Source: Cymodocea nodosa
Taxonomy: Eukaryota > Streptophyta > Magnoliopsida > Alismatales > Cymodoceaceae
Reading direction: 5' to 3'
DNA: 64,000 nucleotides
Assembly (NCBI GenBank): GCA_036874045.1
Contig: CM072343.1
Span: 950,001-1,014,000 of the forward strand
Part shown: in pieces, positions 25,577-37,894 of the stretch
How positions within the stretch are numbered: the first letter of the stretch is position 1
Layout of the letters: the number at the start of each line of letters is the position of its first letter
Made by a program: the position numbers and the translations under genes
Notes under the pieces: model-generated
Database searches by the model: none
Told to the model about the DNA's origin: nothing
Seen by the model: the letters and a program-made list of their open reading frames with translations, nothing else

Positions 25577-26245
25577 TCATCGAAAATAATAAGGTAAGGC
25601 ACAGTCACGTAATTTATGGGAAAAACAAAATAAAAAGTCTAAAATAAATTTGATGTATTTTTTAAAAAAATTACAATAAAAAACACGGAATACTACATTC
25701 ACTATTTTTTTAATGTAAAACCGATCGTTACGAGAAAATTGCGACGGGTGTCGTCGGTGGTCATGTCTGCCGCCTCTTAGACGGCATTGGAAGCACTTAA
25801 GGACAGATTGGCACGTAGGGCACAACGGTCCAAGAGGTGATAAGATTCCGGCCGTGGAAGACGGAGGGGGGACAAATGATGGTTGCCATCCGTCTCTGCA
25901 TCTCTTGGTCTTCGGCTTTTTGTGATCATTCACTTGCTGTTGTCTCTGTCTTGCCGCTGGCAGCCCATACTCCGTCCGTGGTTCTTGCCGTTGATTCCTG
26001 CCTTGGGCACCGGAATAATCGCCGGCCTTCCCTCTACCCATGACGTGTGATCTGCGAGGATCCGGAAAAGAAGACAAGCCATTGCACATGTTATATGATT
26101 GGTGGAGTCGGTTGAAGCAGATGGAGATGGTGGTCAAGTGGATGGAAGGTAGACCACACGTTTCCAAAGGGAAGAGAAAATTATGGAAGTTCGACGTAGA
26201 AAGCGGAAATACTTCCGAGAGACCAACCCAACTCGCAGGTTCCAA
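25577..26245 (-). other. GC-richer island with an open reading frame of unknown status
   Basis: The stretch 25.74-26.28 kb is clearly GC-richer than its surroundings. A minus-strand frame of 222 codons is open across it, but it begins with TTG; the first ATG is about 50 codons in. The middle contains a basic, Arg/Gln-rich part (MGRGKAGDYSGAQGRNQRQ) and a CPTCQSVLKCFQC pair of CxxC motifs. The last 50 codons are AT-rich and Phe/Lys-biased, like chance reading of intergenic DNA. I recognise no family. It may be a young or remnant exon, or simply non-coding DNA downstream of the DJ-1 gene. Confidence 0.2.
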
Positions 26246-26473
26246 AAGTTGGTGCGTCTTCCCGGAACGTTTTATGCATCCTTGATACCACCAAACATTC
26301 CTACTTCAAACAAGTAGATTTCCTACTTTTCGGTAAAAACAACTCTATCTTGAGTAGAAAGCTCACAGCAAATACATCATATTGCCAACCATCGAGTATG
26401 AGCATGAAGTCAAAGGGTTTGGATTTTGAATGCATGTCATACCGCCCTACAAATATCTGTGGCTGGCTTCTCC

Positions 26474-29400
26474 TTATATAAACACCAGACTCTTTGCAAG
26501 GTCAAGTGCCTTCTGGCGGCCGAATAGCTTCTCAACAATGGCCAACGAAAATTCTATGGATGTCCCAGGGCCTCTGCTTGTGATCAAATTTCCATCAACA
26601 ACTACCCTGTTTTCAGCTTCGCTCGGATCTGAAAGTTTGCCGCACAAGGCTGGATACGCAGTAGCTTTCTTGCCCTAGATTCATCATAAATAAGATAAGG
26701 AGATTGGAATAATTAAAAGTAGATGGAGTTTAATATTTTTCACATACTTGAAGTAAGCCATTGGGCTCCAGCACCACTGCAGGGGAAGCACATACAGCCC
26801 CGTAAAGTTTTTTGGAATCTGCCTGTTTCTTCAGCATGCTAAGAAGCACTTCAGAACTTGAAAATGCTTGTGCACCAGGAAGTCCACCCTGCATTACAAG
26901 AGACGAGAACGGTAAGAGAAATGTAACACAGTATAAAATTGATGTATCCCAATATTGTATCAACGTCAACAACATACTGGTAGGATAATAAGATCATACT
27001 GCACTTTTGCAGCATCCATGATCGGCATATCAGCAACGAGCTTAACTTTCCTAGATGCCACAACCTCTAACTTGTCTTCAACTGAAGCCACTGTAACATT
27101 CACATTAGCACGCCGCAAAATATCAATTATCATAGTAGCTTCCATTTCTTCTGAGCCATTGGCAATCGGTACAAGAACCTGCATATAAAATAAATTATAG
27201 TTAGGATTGCTGCATGTTGGAATCACTTTCTTCTCATAGATATTTAGGATCAATAGCCCATTTCATAAAAACTTGGCATAGATATTGTCTAATGATATTG
27301 ATATCTGTCATGTATGCTTAACCACCCACAAAGCATGATTATCATGGGACATCTTCTAATTCTTCCAAGTCAAGCCCCAAGGCAGACATCAATACCGAGC
27401 AAGCAAGTCAACATAAGCATCGTTAACTTGTTGGATTAAAGGGAAGGATCTCAGGTAAGTTATTATTCAAAATTCAAGTATTACTTGGGGAGGATTGCTA
27501 GTCTTCCACTCAATAGAGCTCAATTCAGTCATAGAGAACTCAACGCCATCACGCGGACGCAATACCTGTATAGGTGATAGGTTTGTCAATGATTAAATAA
27601 ATAATAATAATGCGTATGCATAAGGAATTCATATATAAAAATTGGAGAAATGAAACTAAAAATCTAAGCAAGAAGAAACTAAGGAACTGAAATCTGGCAA
27701 ATTGAAGAATGTCCACAAAATCACATTTTTAATAAAAAAGATATTTGCCCATCAAATTTCAAGTTGTGATTAAACATGCTTAAATTTGTAACCACCAAAT
27801 TCTTATAATTAATTTAAAGTTTAAACTATTATGATTGCTTTTAGGATTATTTTCACGAGACAGATGGACATGGACAGCAGCACTCTGAGAACATTGCTGA
27901 AAACCATTTATGTTTTGTAGTATATACACAAATATGTATTCAAGTCATGACAAACAAATAAGGGTCTGTTTTGTGTCCGCAGAAACTGACTAAAAAGAAA
28001 GTCAAAGAACCAAAAGTAATAAAAAAAAGTTAGAAAAATAATGGGTTTTGTGCATGTTTAGGAATTTGAAAAAAAGTAAAAGAATTTGATGAAAAGTAAA
28101 AAAAATTGAGCATTTTTTCTCACCTTCTCATATTCTCACGTAAGCCCCCTTCTTGCTCTTTTCTCATTTCTTTGCTTTTTTTTTCTTGCCTTATTTTGAT
28201 TCAAGAACTTCATACATGGATTTCCCTCTAGATTCACAGGTCCATAGATGGAAGAATTAAAATATCATCCTTCCCTTCTTCTTTTTTCTTTTCTACTTTT
28301 TATTTTCTCTTCTTCTATTCTTTCTCCTTCTTTTATTATTTTATTCTTTTTTTCTTTCCTGTTCATTTTTCTATTTTCTTCTTTTATTTTTTATTGTGTT
28401 TCCCCTTTCTTCTTCCTCTTCAACATTTTGCCTTCCCCTAATCTATCATCCATCTACCAGCATAACTAGTGCCCCAAAGAACACTGACTTCACTGACCAC
28501 TAAATCATTGTTTATCTGCCAACATTTTCGTGTGGAGACTCCTCAATGATCAGCAAAGCTACCATCAAGCCAATCGAGGCTATTGCCATGGACGGGTAAA
28601 GCCTCAACAACAGACAGGTAGAGCACTGCCATGGACAAATGATGTTTCTACCTCAAGACTGGTAGAGCTCTGCCATGATGAGTGAAGCCATTGACCATTA
28701 GAAGGGAGAAACACAGTGAGTTTGACAAGAAGAGGGTGAACACGAGGAAGCCTTTCTAATGCACGGATGAATGCAAATGCAAGGAAGATGACAAGGAAAC
28801 CAATTCAATGGATGGTTGAATGGAGAGAAACCAAAGAGTGCAAATGCAAGGAAGATGAACGAGGAGGCAAGAAGGGTGTGGACAGAATTACTTTCAAAAG
28901 GGTGGGGTTGAGAAAAACTAGGTGACACTCAAACCTAGGTGATTTAGTCATATGCTTAGGAGGTCAAAGGATGTACCAATTAAAAGAGAATTAATTAGTG
29001 TAGAAAAACTAAAAGCAATAGAAGAAGACCTAAAACTACTTGCATTGGAATTGTAACAATTTTAAATTTATGTAATTTAACAATTGATAGAAATATAAAG
29101 AAGAAAAAATTCATGCGGCTGACCTACATGGTGGGATTATAACATGGGTTGTTATTATGCATTATGCACGAAATCACAAATCCTATCCATTGGTAAAATA
29201 AAACTATTTTTAAAAATTCTAAAAAAAATGTGTAACATTCATTACACATGAAATCATGAAAACTAGGGATGACAAACCTGCCAATCATGAAAACATTTCG
29301 TTTGCACAAACACACTGTTGACACCTCATGTTTGGACATAAACCCATTCGAAATAAATGCATTCATTTCATTTTGTCAAATGATAAGGATGATATAAAAC

Positions 29401-32400
29401 AAGGCAAAGTTAATATTAATTAGTGATTAACATGTGTGAAATTCATTAAAAGCAAAAGCACTTACTCAACTTTCAAACTAGTTATCAAAATAATTAGAAA
29501 CCTTGATGAATGTTCACCAGAATTTCCGTTAGTGGAATCAAAATTGCCGGTTATCTGCTTGAACCCATCAACAACACTTTTTTATATTATTTATCAGAAA
29601 TATCAAAATTTTCAATTAACAGTATTAGAATGTTGACCAAGCTCTCGGAAAGTTAATATACTGATCACCCTTCTACTCTATTATTGGATAATGGGTCTTT
29701 TCAATACTGTTTATTGGAATTCCAATGAACAATATCAAAAAATTGACTAAATCATTGGAAGGTTAATCTATCGATCACCCTTCCACCTTATCAAATAAGG
29801 TCTTTTCGATATTGTTTATCAAAATTTCCGATAAACTGTATCAAAAAGTTGATCAAGTTGTCAAAAGGTTAATCTACCGATCACCCTTTCACCCTGTTAT
29901 CGGATAATCAAGTCTTTTCCATGTTTATTAGAATTTTTGATGAACAGTATTAAAGAACAAGTTGTCAGAATGTTAGTCTATTGGCCTTTTATTCTAAAAC
30001 CTTCTAAATTCTAAGTGATGACATTAAAAATTCTGATTACAAGTAAAGCATGTTTTGACTAAACTGCAAAATTTCTAGTTCAACTATTAATCGTTTATCA
30101 GAAATTCCAACAGTCTAAAATGAAAAGGAGAGTTAAGTATTGTGCCTACGCATGTGATTAATTCCAATCTTCGATGAACAATAACTTCTTTGGAATATTC
30201 TAGAAGGGTACTTCACCAAATCAACATAATGACTTGCCACATCGAATAGTCACCATTCATATGGACTAATTAGGAGGTACACACATATCACGTCAACATT
30301 TTTTCTAACAACCAATATCTTTGACAATGAAGGCTATAAAAGACCTCCTTTGTCAACCTTGAAGGGGGATCCACCTAGAGATCCATGGACACACACACAA
30401 AGACTGCCAACTCTCACCACCTTTTCAGATGCCTAATCGAACACTTCTCGTCGTGCTCAACATTCTATGCACTCTCGCTTCCAATGCCTCGAAGCCTTTC
30501 ATGACTTCACGATTTTCCAATGATCCTCTACTTGAGCATCGCCACTTCTTAGGGATGTAAGGATATCCCTATTAACACCTCATTTGCAACTTGTAAGTAG
30601 GCATATCCTATAGAAGCTAAGTTTTCCTTTCACATCCCTATAGATGAATGTGAGATTAGTCACATTTGAATCATCACAGAGTGCGATGCAGGATTCTTAA
30701 TCCCTAAGATACAAATTTCGTTTTCACAAGGTTCTCTGAAATGTTTTCGTGATGCATGTTCACTATTGCAAGGTGTGATCACTAGTTTTAATTCTGATGT
30801 AATAGATTTTATCGTTCTTGTGACAGTTTTGTAATGATTTCATGGCACACGCCTCAATTTATATCTGTGAAGTGTTCTCAAGTCTTTCTTTTCTCTAAAT
30901 CTTTCAATCTTTCCTTTTAGTCATTAATTCTTTCAAGATGTAGTAGAAAGTACAGACTCTTTCTTTTTTTTTCAATTTTGTTTCTTTGTTTAATTTCAGA
31001 AGCAGAACTTCTAAATGAACAACCATGAATTGATTAAAGAAAGTGAGAATAAACAAGACTGCATCAGAAACATTTAAGTCATGCTCGTATAGTTTTCAAA
31101 AATATTATTAGAATAACTAGAGGCTAGCTACTGACAAACACCTTCATCATACACGAACTTCCTCATACATACCTTAATCACTTATCTAGAATCTCAAGTT
31201 CACAAACTTGCTTATCCATTTCTTTGGAGAGAATACTCTCCTCATACTTTGATTTTCCTGATTTTCTCCAAAACTAAATTAGGTGGCAACTCCATTCATT
31301 TTCTCTCTCTTTTTCTTCTTTTCCATGAAGAATTAGAACCCAAATAGTGGAGGATCATCGTCAACTCTATAATTTCAACATTATGCACACTCATTTGACC
31401 TTCCATCTCCCTCTATCCATGCCTCCTCTTACCACACTCTTGCTGCAACAACCTTTGAACCTCCTCCTCTTACCACACTCTTGCTGCATCAACCTTTGAA
31501 CCTCCTCCTCTCCCTTCCTCCCTCTTGTTGCATTACCATCCAACTATTTTGTTCATCCACCCATCCCTACCTTCACCATTTTTGCCCCACTATTCTGCTA
31601 TTGTTTGTCTCCACCCCTACTGCTACCATTGCTATTGCCTTACAACTCACCTATGTTGTCCATTAAATCCTTTTTAGTTAAACCATGAATCCCTAGAAAT
31701 GAAAACTTAAGCAAAAAAATTATACCACTTAAGCCAAAAACAAAAAAATCATGAAAACTAAAATACAAAAAGTTGTAATATTAAAACCATTTTTAATTCA
31801 TTTATCTTAATTGAGACCTATCATCTTGGTTTCTTAAAAGTAGCATACATTAGGTTTCATTAGTTTAACCATTGACTTGATTAAAGCTTTATTCTTTAGG
31901 TCACCCAAACGTTGCATATTCCAAAATAATATCATCATAGCTATCAAAAAAGGCACAAAAGACTACCACCACCTTGCCAATTCTAGGGATTGATAGACTC
32001 CACTACTCACACAATTAGAGTCAAATATTTCCAAACAATTATCACCCAGATCTCAACCAATAACTCCATTTTTACAACAATAGCAGAACCCCTTATTGCT
32101 AGCTTCCTTGGATAATGTGAAACCCACTTTAGTCTACTAAACACTCTCCACCATTTGTCCCCTTCATTCCAAAAATCTGACTACCAACATCACCAGACTT
32201 CTCCCTGCCATTTCCCCTATATATCCATCTTGTTACCCAAACATTGTAGCTTTTCCAATGTTGATGACAGCTGAAAACTGCCAGGAAGGAAAAACAGTTG
32301 ATGGGATTGACAAGGGATAAAAGGTGTAGTTGAAGACAGAGGAATTATGTGGTTACTGGTCTCTAGTTCTTCTCACCATGCTTCCTTCCACACCCACCAG

Positions 32401-34786
32401 GGATATCTCACTTTCCCTCTCAATGGAGGGATATTTGCAACATAAAGCTCCACCACATAAATGCTCCTAGTGAAAAGGTTGCTGCAGTTCAGGAACATCA
32501 TCACCCAAAATTAATGTGTTTGCGTTAAGCCTAAGTGAACATCCACAATGAAGATCAAACTGGTCTAAAGAATAACTAAACTCAAAGAAAGCTACTCTAT
32601 GGGTCTTTGAGTGGTGAGAGATGTGACAATGAGAAAAGTTATATGTGCAGAAAACCACCCCATTATAGCTCTTCCATGGATCTAAGGACAACCAAACTTC
32701 AGCCTAACATCATAACCACCAAATACTTTACAAATCTTTGGAGAATTGTCATCAACATCGTTTACAAATAATCATCAAATTTTGGGGTGCAAGTTGGAAA
32801 ACATCCAATGAAATAGTTAGGTCAAACTTTGCATGATAACAAGAGCAAGAAGAGCAAGGGAGAGTATTGCAATGAAAATCAAAGATAAGATTGCATATGG
32901 GAAGATAAAGTGCCATGAACAATGTTGCATTATCTAATTCTTCTTTATTTTTGCAGTGCTCCTAGTGGAATTTAGCAAAGACTCCAACATCATGATGAAA
33001 AGTTCCTCTAAGAAAAAGAAACTTCAACATATGGAAGGACACAATAACAGACAGAAAGTTTAGGCATTGCATATGGTCATCATACCGAGAACCATTATCT
33101 TTGGTGGTAGTCTAACATATGATATGCCAATGAGATTGAACCAATTGGGAAGTGTGAAACAAGACAAGCTTGGCTTCCTCTACCTTTTGCTCCTTATGTT
33201 TCTTTTTTCCCTTTCCACATTTATGCTTTCACTAGATTTTTTACAATTTTCACCATCTGTCAGAGAAAACATAGTGTTTTCCCTTACTGGTAAAGAAAAT
33301 CTAAATTATGTATTAGGAGAGGTACCAAATTTGGAATTCCAAAAACAAATTCTAAGAAAATAGACTGATAATAGGTATGGATCACAAAGAATGTATGAAT
33401 ACACGTAAATGTATGTGTAAATTTGTCACATATTTTAAGATAGATGACATTATGAAAAATAAGTATGGATCACAAAGTATGTAGGAATACATGTAAACGT
33501 GTGTGTAAATATGGTACATATTTTAAGGTAGATGACGTTATGAAAAAATAAGTCCACCTCAAGTTCAACAAGTTGAGATAAATGATTTACACTGACAATG
33601 TGAATAATATGATGTTTCTATTGGTTAGTAAGTTTCCTTGATGATCATCAAGAAACTACCTTAAAATAAAAATTCACCACAGTTTGCAGAATAGAATAAA
33701 CACATGTGATAACAGAAAAACTTCCTAGCTCTTCTAGAAGAACATAGAAATCAAACAGTAACATTTGCAATATCTGCCAAAGAAAAGTTCCTACCATTGC
33801 CCCACCAACTTCGTCGGCCTTTTCTTTCCCATGCAACTGTTCAACCAATGCCAAAGCAAACTCAATGGCAGTCCCAGGACCCCTGCTCGTTATTGCTCGG
33901 CCATCATATTCGACCCTTGTTTCAACTGCTACAGTGTCAGATGGCAGTTTCTCCATAAAAGAAGGATAACATGTTGCCTGATAAAAACCACAATAAATCA
34001 GAAACCAGCAAAACTCAACATCTAATGGTTGCATGCGATAAAACAAAATTAGCTACAAAACTCAATAACAATCTTACTCTTAAACCCTTGAGTAACCCCC
34101 ACGATGCAAGGGCCACAGCTGGCGCTGCACAGATAGCAGAGTAGAGCCCACCACAATCCGCATGCTTCTTCACGATCCTCTCCAAAACCTCGCAATCTCT
34201 AAGATTTGCAGAACCAGGCATTCCTCCCTGAAAAAGGGAAATAAATCAGACTACATTTTCTGAAACGTATAGTTCAGAACAAAAAGCCAACTCGGCAACC
34301 CGCACAAACCGGAAGAGCGACGAGATCGAAGACAACGTCGGCGGCGTCGGAGACGAACGAGTCGGCAACGATCTTCATCCCCCAGCAAGCGTCAACGCAA
34401 AGCTTATCCTTCTCAACGGACGCGACGGTGACGTCGGCCCCCGACCTCCGAAGCACATCGATCGTGATGACCGCCTCCAATGGCTCCGTTCCGTCGGCAA
34501 TCGGGACAAGCACCTGAAGAGAACCAGCAGAGAACTACAAATCGAGCGAGGGAAAAGAACAGAGGGAGGAGAACGCAAGGAAGGGAAAGGATTCGAAGAA
34601 TCATCATACCTTTTTGGGAGTGGAAGCGGCCGCCGACGCCATGGATGAGACGGAAAAGGTTCGGGTTCGTCGAATTGGAGGGGGCGACGAGGCGAGTTTG
34701 AGGAGCGGAAGCTGAACAGAGGAGACGGAGCTTGGTTTTATGTGGTAGCAGTGGTGGAGAGGAGACAGGAGATGACGTGTCGCCAT
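26474..34786 (-). CDS. DJ-1 family protein (DJ-1/PARK7-like, two DJ-1/PfpI domains), 8 exons
   Basis: Minus-strand exons: 34786..34610, 34513..34310, 34227..34078, 33977..33795, 27565..27485, 27178..26978, 26888..26748, 26674..26474. They sum to 1338 nt (445 aa); every intron is phase 0 and GT-AG. Residues 1-59 are Ser/Pro/Arg-rich, a likely plastid transit peptide. An internal ATG at residue 49 (MASAAAS) would give a cytosolic form. Domain 1 starts [15 protein letters not shown] and has its putative nucleophilic Cys (about 160) in [12 protein letters not shown]. Domain 2 starts [15 protein letters not shown] and has its Cys (about 365) in [14 protein letters not shown]. Each domain keeps TSRGPGT and a Glu near its start. 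Exon 5 ([15 protein letters not shown]) is the linker. Plant DJ-1 proteins of this layout are glutathione-independent glyoxalases/deglycases protecting against methylglyoxal and oxidative stress (family knowledge). Intron 4 (33794..27566) is 6.2 kb. Confidence 0.95.
29490..29990. repeat. Diverged tandem array, unit about 110 bp
   Basis: The core GATCACCC recurs at 29663, 29773 and 29879. Each copy is followed by a TCTTTT(C) and TTTATYRGAAT-like segment and then a GTTRATC segment. Spacing is 110 and 106 bp. Confidence 0.7.
31422..31503. repeat. 41-bp tandem duplication
   Basis: Two nearly identical copies beginning CCTCCTCTTACCACACTC, at 31422 and 31463; the start of a third copy follows. Confidence 0.85.
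33376..33551. repeat. 88-bp tandem duplication
   Basis: Copies at 33376-33463 and 33464-33551, both beginning TATGGATCACAAAG and ending in ATGACRTTATGAAAAA-type sequence. About 10% divergence. Confidence 0.88.
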
Positions 34787-37700
34787 TTTTCGTTTCGCGG
34801 AATAGAGGAGCCGAGCGAGCCGGCCTGGAGAAAAAGGCCACCATGTAGTCGATTCTGTTCGGACTTAAAACGTCCAGGCCCATTAACACTCCATAAGCCA
34901 GAAGCCATAAAATTACAGGGTTCTTTCTTTAAAAAAATTACAGGGTTCTTTTTTAAAAAAATTTACAGGGTTCTTTTTAAAACAAATTACAGAGTTGAAA
35001 GTCAAATTCTGTTGCATTTCTTCTTGTAGAATTTATAATGTATTTATAATATTATTCTAGAATCACAAAATCGAATTAACATTTGGTCAACAAGTTTGAT
35101 CGGTGGTTTTACATCATGTTCTTTCGATTAGTGACTATTCTCCCCTGTAATCATTTTAAATTGATATATTTTATTTGCACTGACGTACGAAAGAGACCAT
35201 ACGATCGCAGAAGGCAAATTATTATTATTATTTTCTCCATCTTTCGTTCCTCTTTCTCCCTTAATAAAGTTACTGGACATTCTTTGATTCTATCCTTCTT
35301 TTGGGGTTATCTGAAATTTTCAGAATAAATTTATTTTCAATAATACTCTTTTAAATATTACCTCGATATTCACCTCAATAATTAATTTAACTTTATTTTT
35401 AATAGATAACCCTTTTACAAACACAGGTAAAAAAAAATGTTGAGCGAACAAGATGTCTACCGTAATTGGACAGATATTGTTAACAATGGTGATGAAAATT
35501 AAGCCCAGGTTTACTGTCCTATTTCTATCTTATTTTTTGATATTGATTTTGATTTAATCTTTTAGACTTTTATTTCTATTTTTCTAAACTTTTGTGTCTG
35601 TAAATGTTGAACTTTTCCCAACTATTTATACATAATTGGAGTTTTTTACCTTAGTATTCCTTATTTTATCTGACAATTGCGTTATTTACTCTTACTTTTC
35701 TAACAATACTTTTAATATTATTTTTGTTTTTGATAATTATTCTTAATGTCTTTGTCGTTAGTTGTTACATGTAAACGTTATATTTATAGTTGTGATTGTC
35801 ACGTAAAATTTCTCCATTAATGATTATAAATGATTGATTTTTTTTTAATATCATATTACATTCATGCAAAGATAAAACAGGCATTTTACTTTTTTTTAAA
35901 TATTAACTGTAAATGTAACGTTCGCGTATAACCGCAACAACTGACAAGAAGATGATTGTTAGATTTAAGAGAGATATTAAAAGTATTATCAGAAAAAAAA
36001 AATATTTTAATCTTTCTTGCCTTAAAATAAAAAAAAGATTTGTCTGCCTGGAAGAGATAAGATCGTAGGTAATTTTTTATCGCTGCCCATACTTTTTTTT
36101 CTTTTTATTTATATTTTTTAAGATTTTTTTTTAAATTTTCTAATGCACTGAAACGGTGGTCTCCACCTGTCGGCTGTGGACCGAGTCTCAACGAAGCGGC
36201 CCAATCCCTGACTGGAGGGCGATTATCTCCTTGACTCCTTGTACCAATCTCATCAAAATTACAGTTTTTTTTAAAAAAAATAATATTTTTATTTACGTTC
36301 AAATCCAAATTTATTCCTTCGGTATAAGATACGTATCCTATTTAAGATTATATATATATATATATACAGAATGGATAACGCCGATCTGATCTAACGGTTG
36401 CGATGCTGCCGACATTTCAGAACCCAAGAAGAAAAATTGACAAGCTACCCTTCGCTGTGGGAAGGGAGTGACGGTGTGACACGTGATAACCCATGAATTT
36501 ATTGTATGTAGCATAAAATAATACTATCAATGGAAGAGACGAAAGATTATGTGAATCGAACTAATATTTTATCTAATATTTTGGGATTTTCTATATTAAA
36601 AATTAAGAATCTCTTAACTATAGCATAAATCATTGATCACGATCTTCGTATTTTTCTTGTACCCCTTTTCTTTTCTATCAACCGACAGGTTTTTAAATTT
36701 TAATTATTTGAGTCAGGTAGTGGGTGCAACCTATCATTTTCAAAGAAATTTTAGGATAATGTTTAAATTCTATGGGTCCCAATCGACTAATTTAAGTGGA
36801 CCCAAGTAATTGAAAAGAATGTTAATGACAATGAGAAAAAGAAAAGGAAAAAGAAAAAGAAAATCAACTTCAAATAAATCAATTGTAATAAATTAATTAG
36901 TCAATTCAGTTCAGTCGTACGCCTCGATTAAATCTTGAAGAATACATAATTCAGTTCTACCTGTCGATAATATTCGTAATTTTCTCCAGTACTCAATATT
37001 TAAAATATACAAAAAGATAAATATTATGAAAATAAATAAATTTAAATAATTTAATTTGCTAAAATAATATATATTCTTATGGAAATACGTGAAAAATCAA
37101 TTTGACTTGAACATTACTTATTGTTGAGACCCTTACATTATTTTCTTTATAAGCCTTAAATACATTTTTTTTCACGATAGAACTGTATTTCTCTCGATAC
37201 ACAAGATCATAGGTTTAAACCGTATAAATTTTAAGCTTGAAAAGTGTATTTTCAATAAATGATGTACTAATTTCATTTAAATGACTATTTTAAAAATGAA
37301 TAGTATGCTGTTTATAAAAGTAATATGTCGATTTTTAAAATAACTGTAAATTTACAATTAATTACGTTATATTGTTTATACTTATTTTAGAAATAATTTG
37401 ACATATTAGTCTACCAAATGGTATGCTAAAAATACACATAATTTTTAAATTTTATTATTTTACTCCCAGAAACGCAAATGACAAGAAAATAAAACAAAAA
37501 AGTATTTTCCTTCACTTTTCATTTTTCTGGAATTCTTCTGTTTTCTTAACTTTACTTTTTTTTCTTTCTATTTTCTTAAGTTTACTTTTCGGCACTTTAC
37601 GAATATACAAATAATTGTTTACTTACATTAATATTCAGATATTATAAATTAAATAATGAAAAAAAATAAAAAATAAAATATGACGAAGGGCGGGGAGATC

Positions 37701-37894
37701 TGATAGTATACCTTCCTTCTGTGTCACTCCAGAGCTGTACCGCCATAGACAAGGACAAGATTTTCTACCCCTTTCCCGAGCAGATTCCTCTTCCAGCACC
37801 AGGGCAGATCTCACTGCTCTGATCTCTCCAGGTGCGAAAATCCACCCTCCTCCTCTTCGGAGATCCGTCAGAAAGTAGCGGGAAGTACTATCCT
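34787..37894. other. Intergenic: divergent promoter region of DJ-1 (left) and PLD alpha (right)
   Basis: The two genes are transcribed away from each other across 3.1 kb. A GC-richer patch at about 36.15-36.48 kb stands out from AT-rich DNA. The 200 nt before the PLD start are GC-richer and likely contain its promoter and leader. No other gene is seen. Confidence 0.5.
34911..34993. repeat. Short tandem repeat, unit about 25 bp, three-plus copies
   Basis: Repeated AATTACAGGGTTCTTT followed by T and A runs, with a fourth partial copy (AATTACAGAGTT). Confidence 0.85.

Larger units (their letters stand above)
27566..33794 (-). other. 6.2 kb intron 4 of the DJ-1 gene, repeat-rich
   Basis: The intron separates the two DJ-1 domains. 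It holds a pyrimidine-rich stretch (28.26-28.44 kb), an array of about 110-bp repeats (29.49-29.99 kb), a TATA-like GCTATAAAAG near 30.33 kb followed by a GC-richer leader-like stretch, a 41-bp tandem duplication, and an 88-bp tandem duplication. No transposase or reverse transcriptase is visible. The 29.3-30.9 kb part looks like a decayed LTR (subrepeats then a TATA box), but I could not find matching TG...CA ends with a target duplication. Confidence 0.5.

Noticed and set aside
28248-28469. Phe/Ser-rich 73-codon frame in the DJ-1 intron
   Set aside because: It is the translation of a pyrimidine-rich low-complexity tract.
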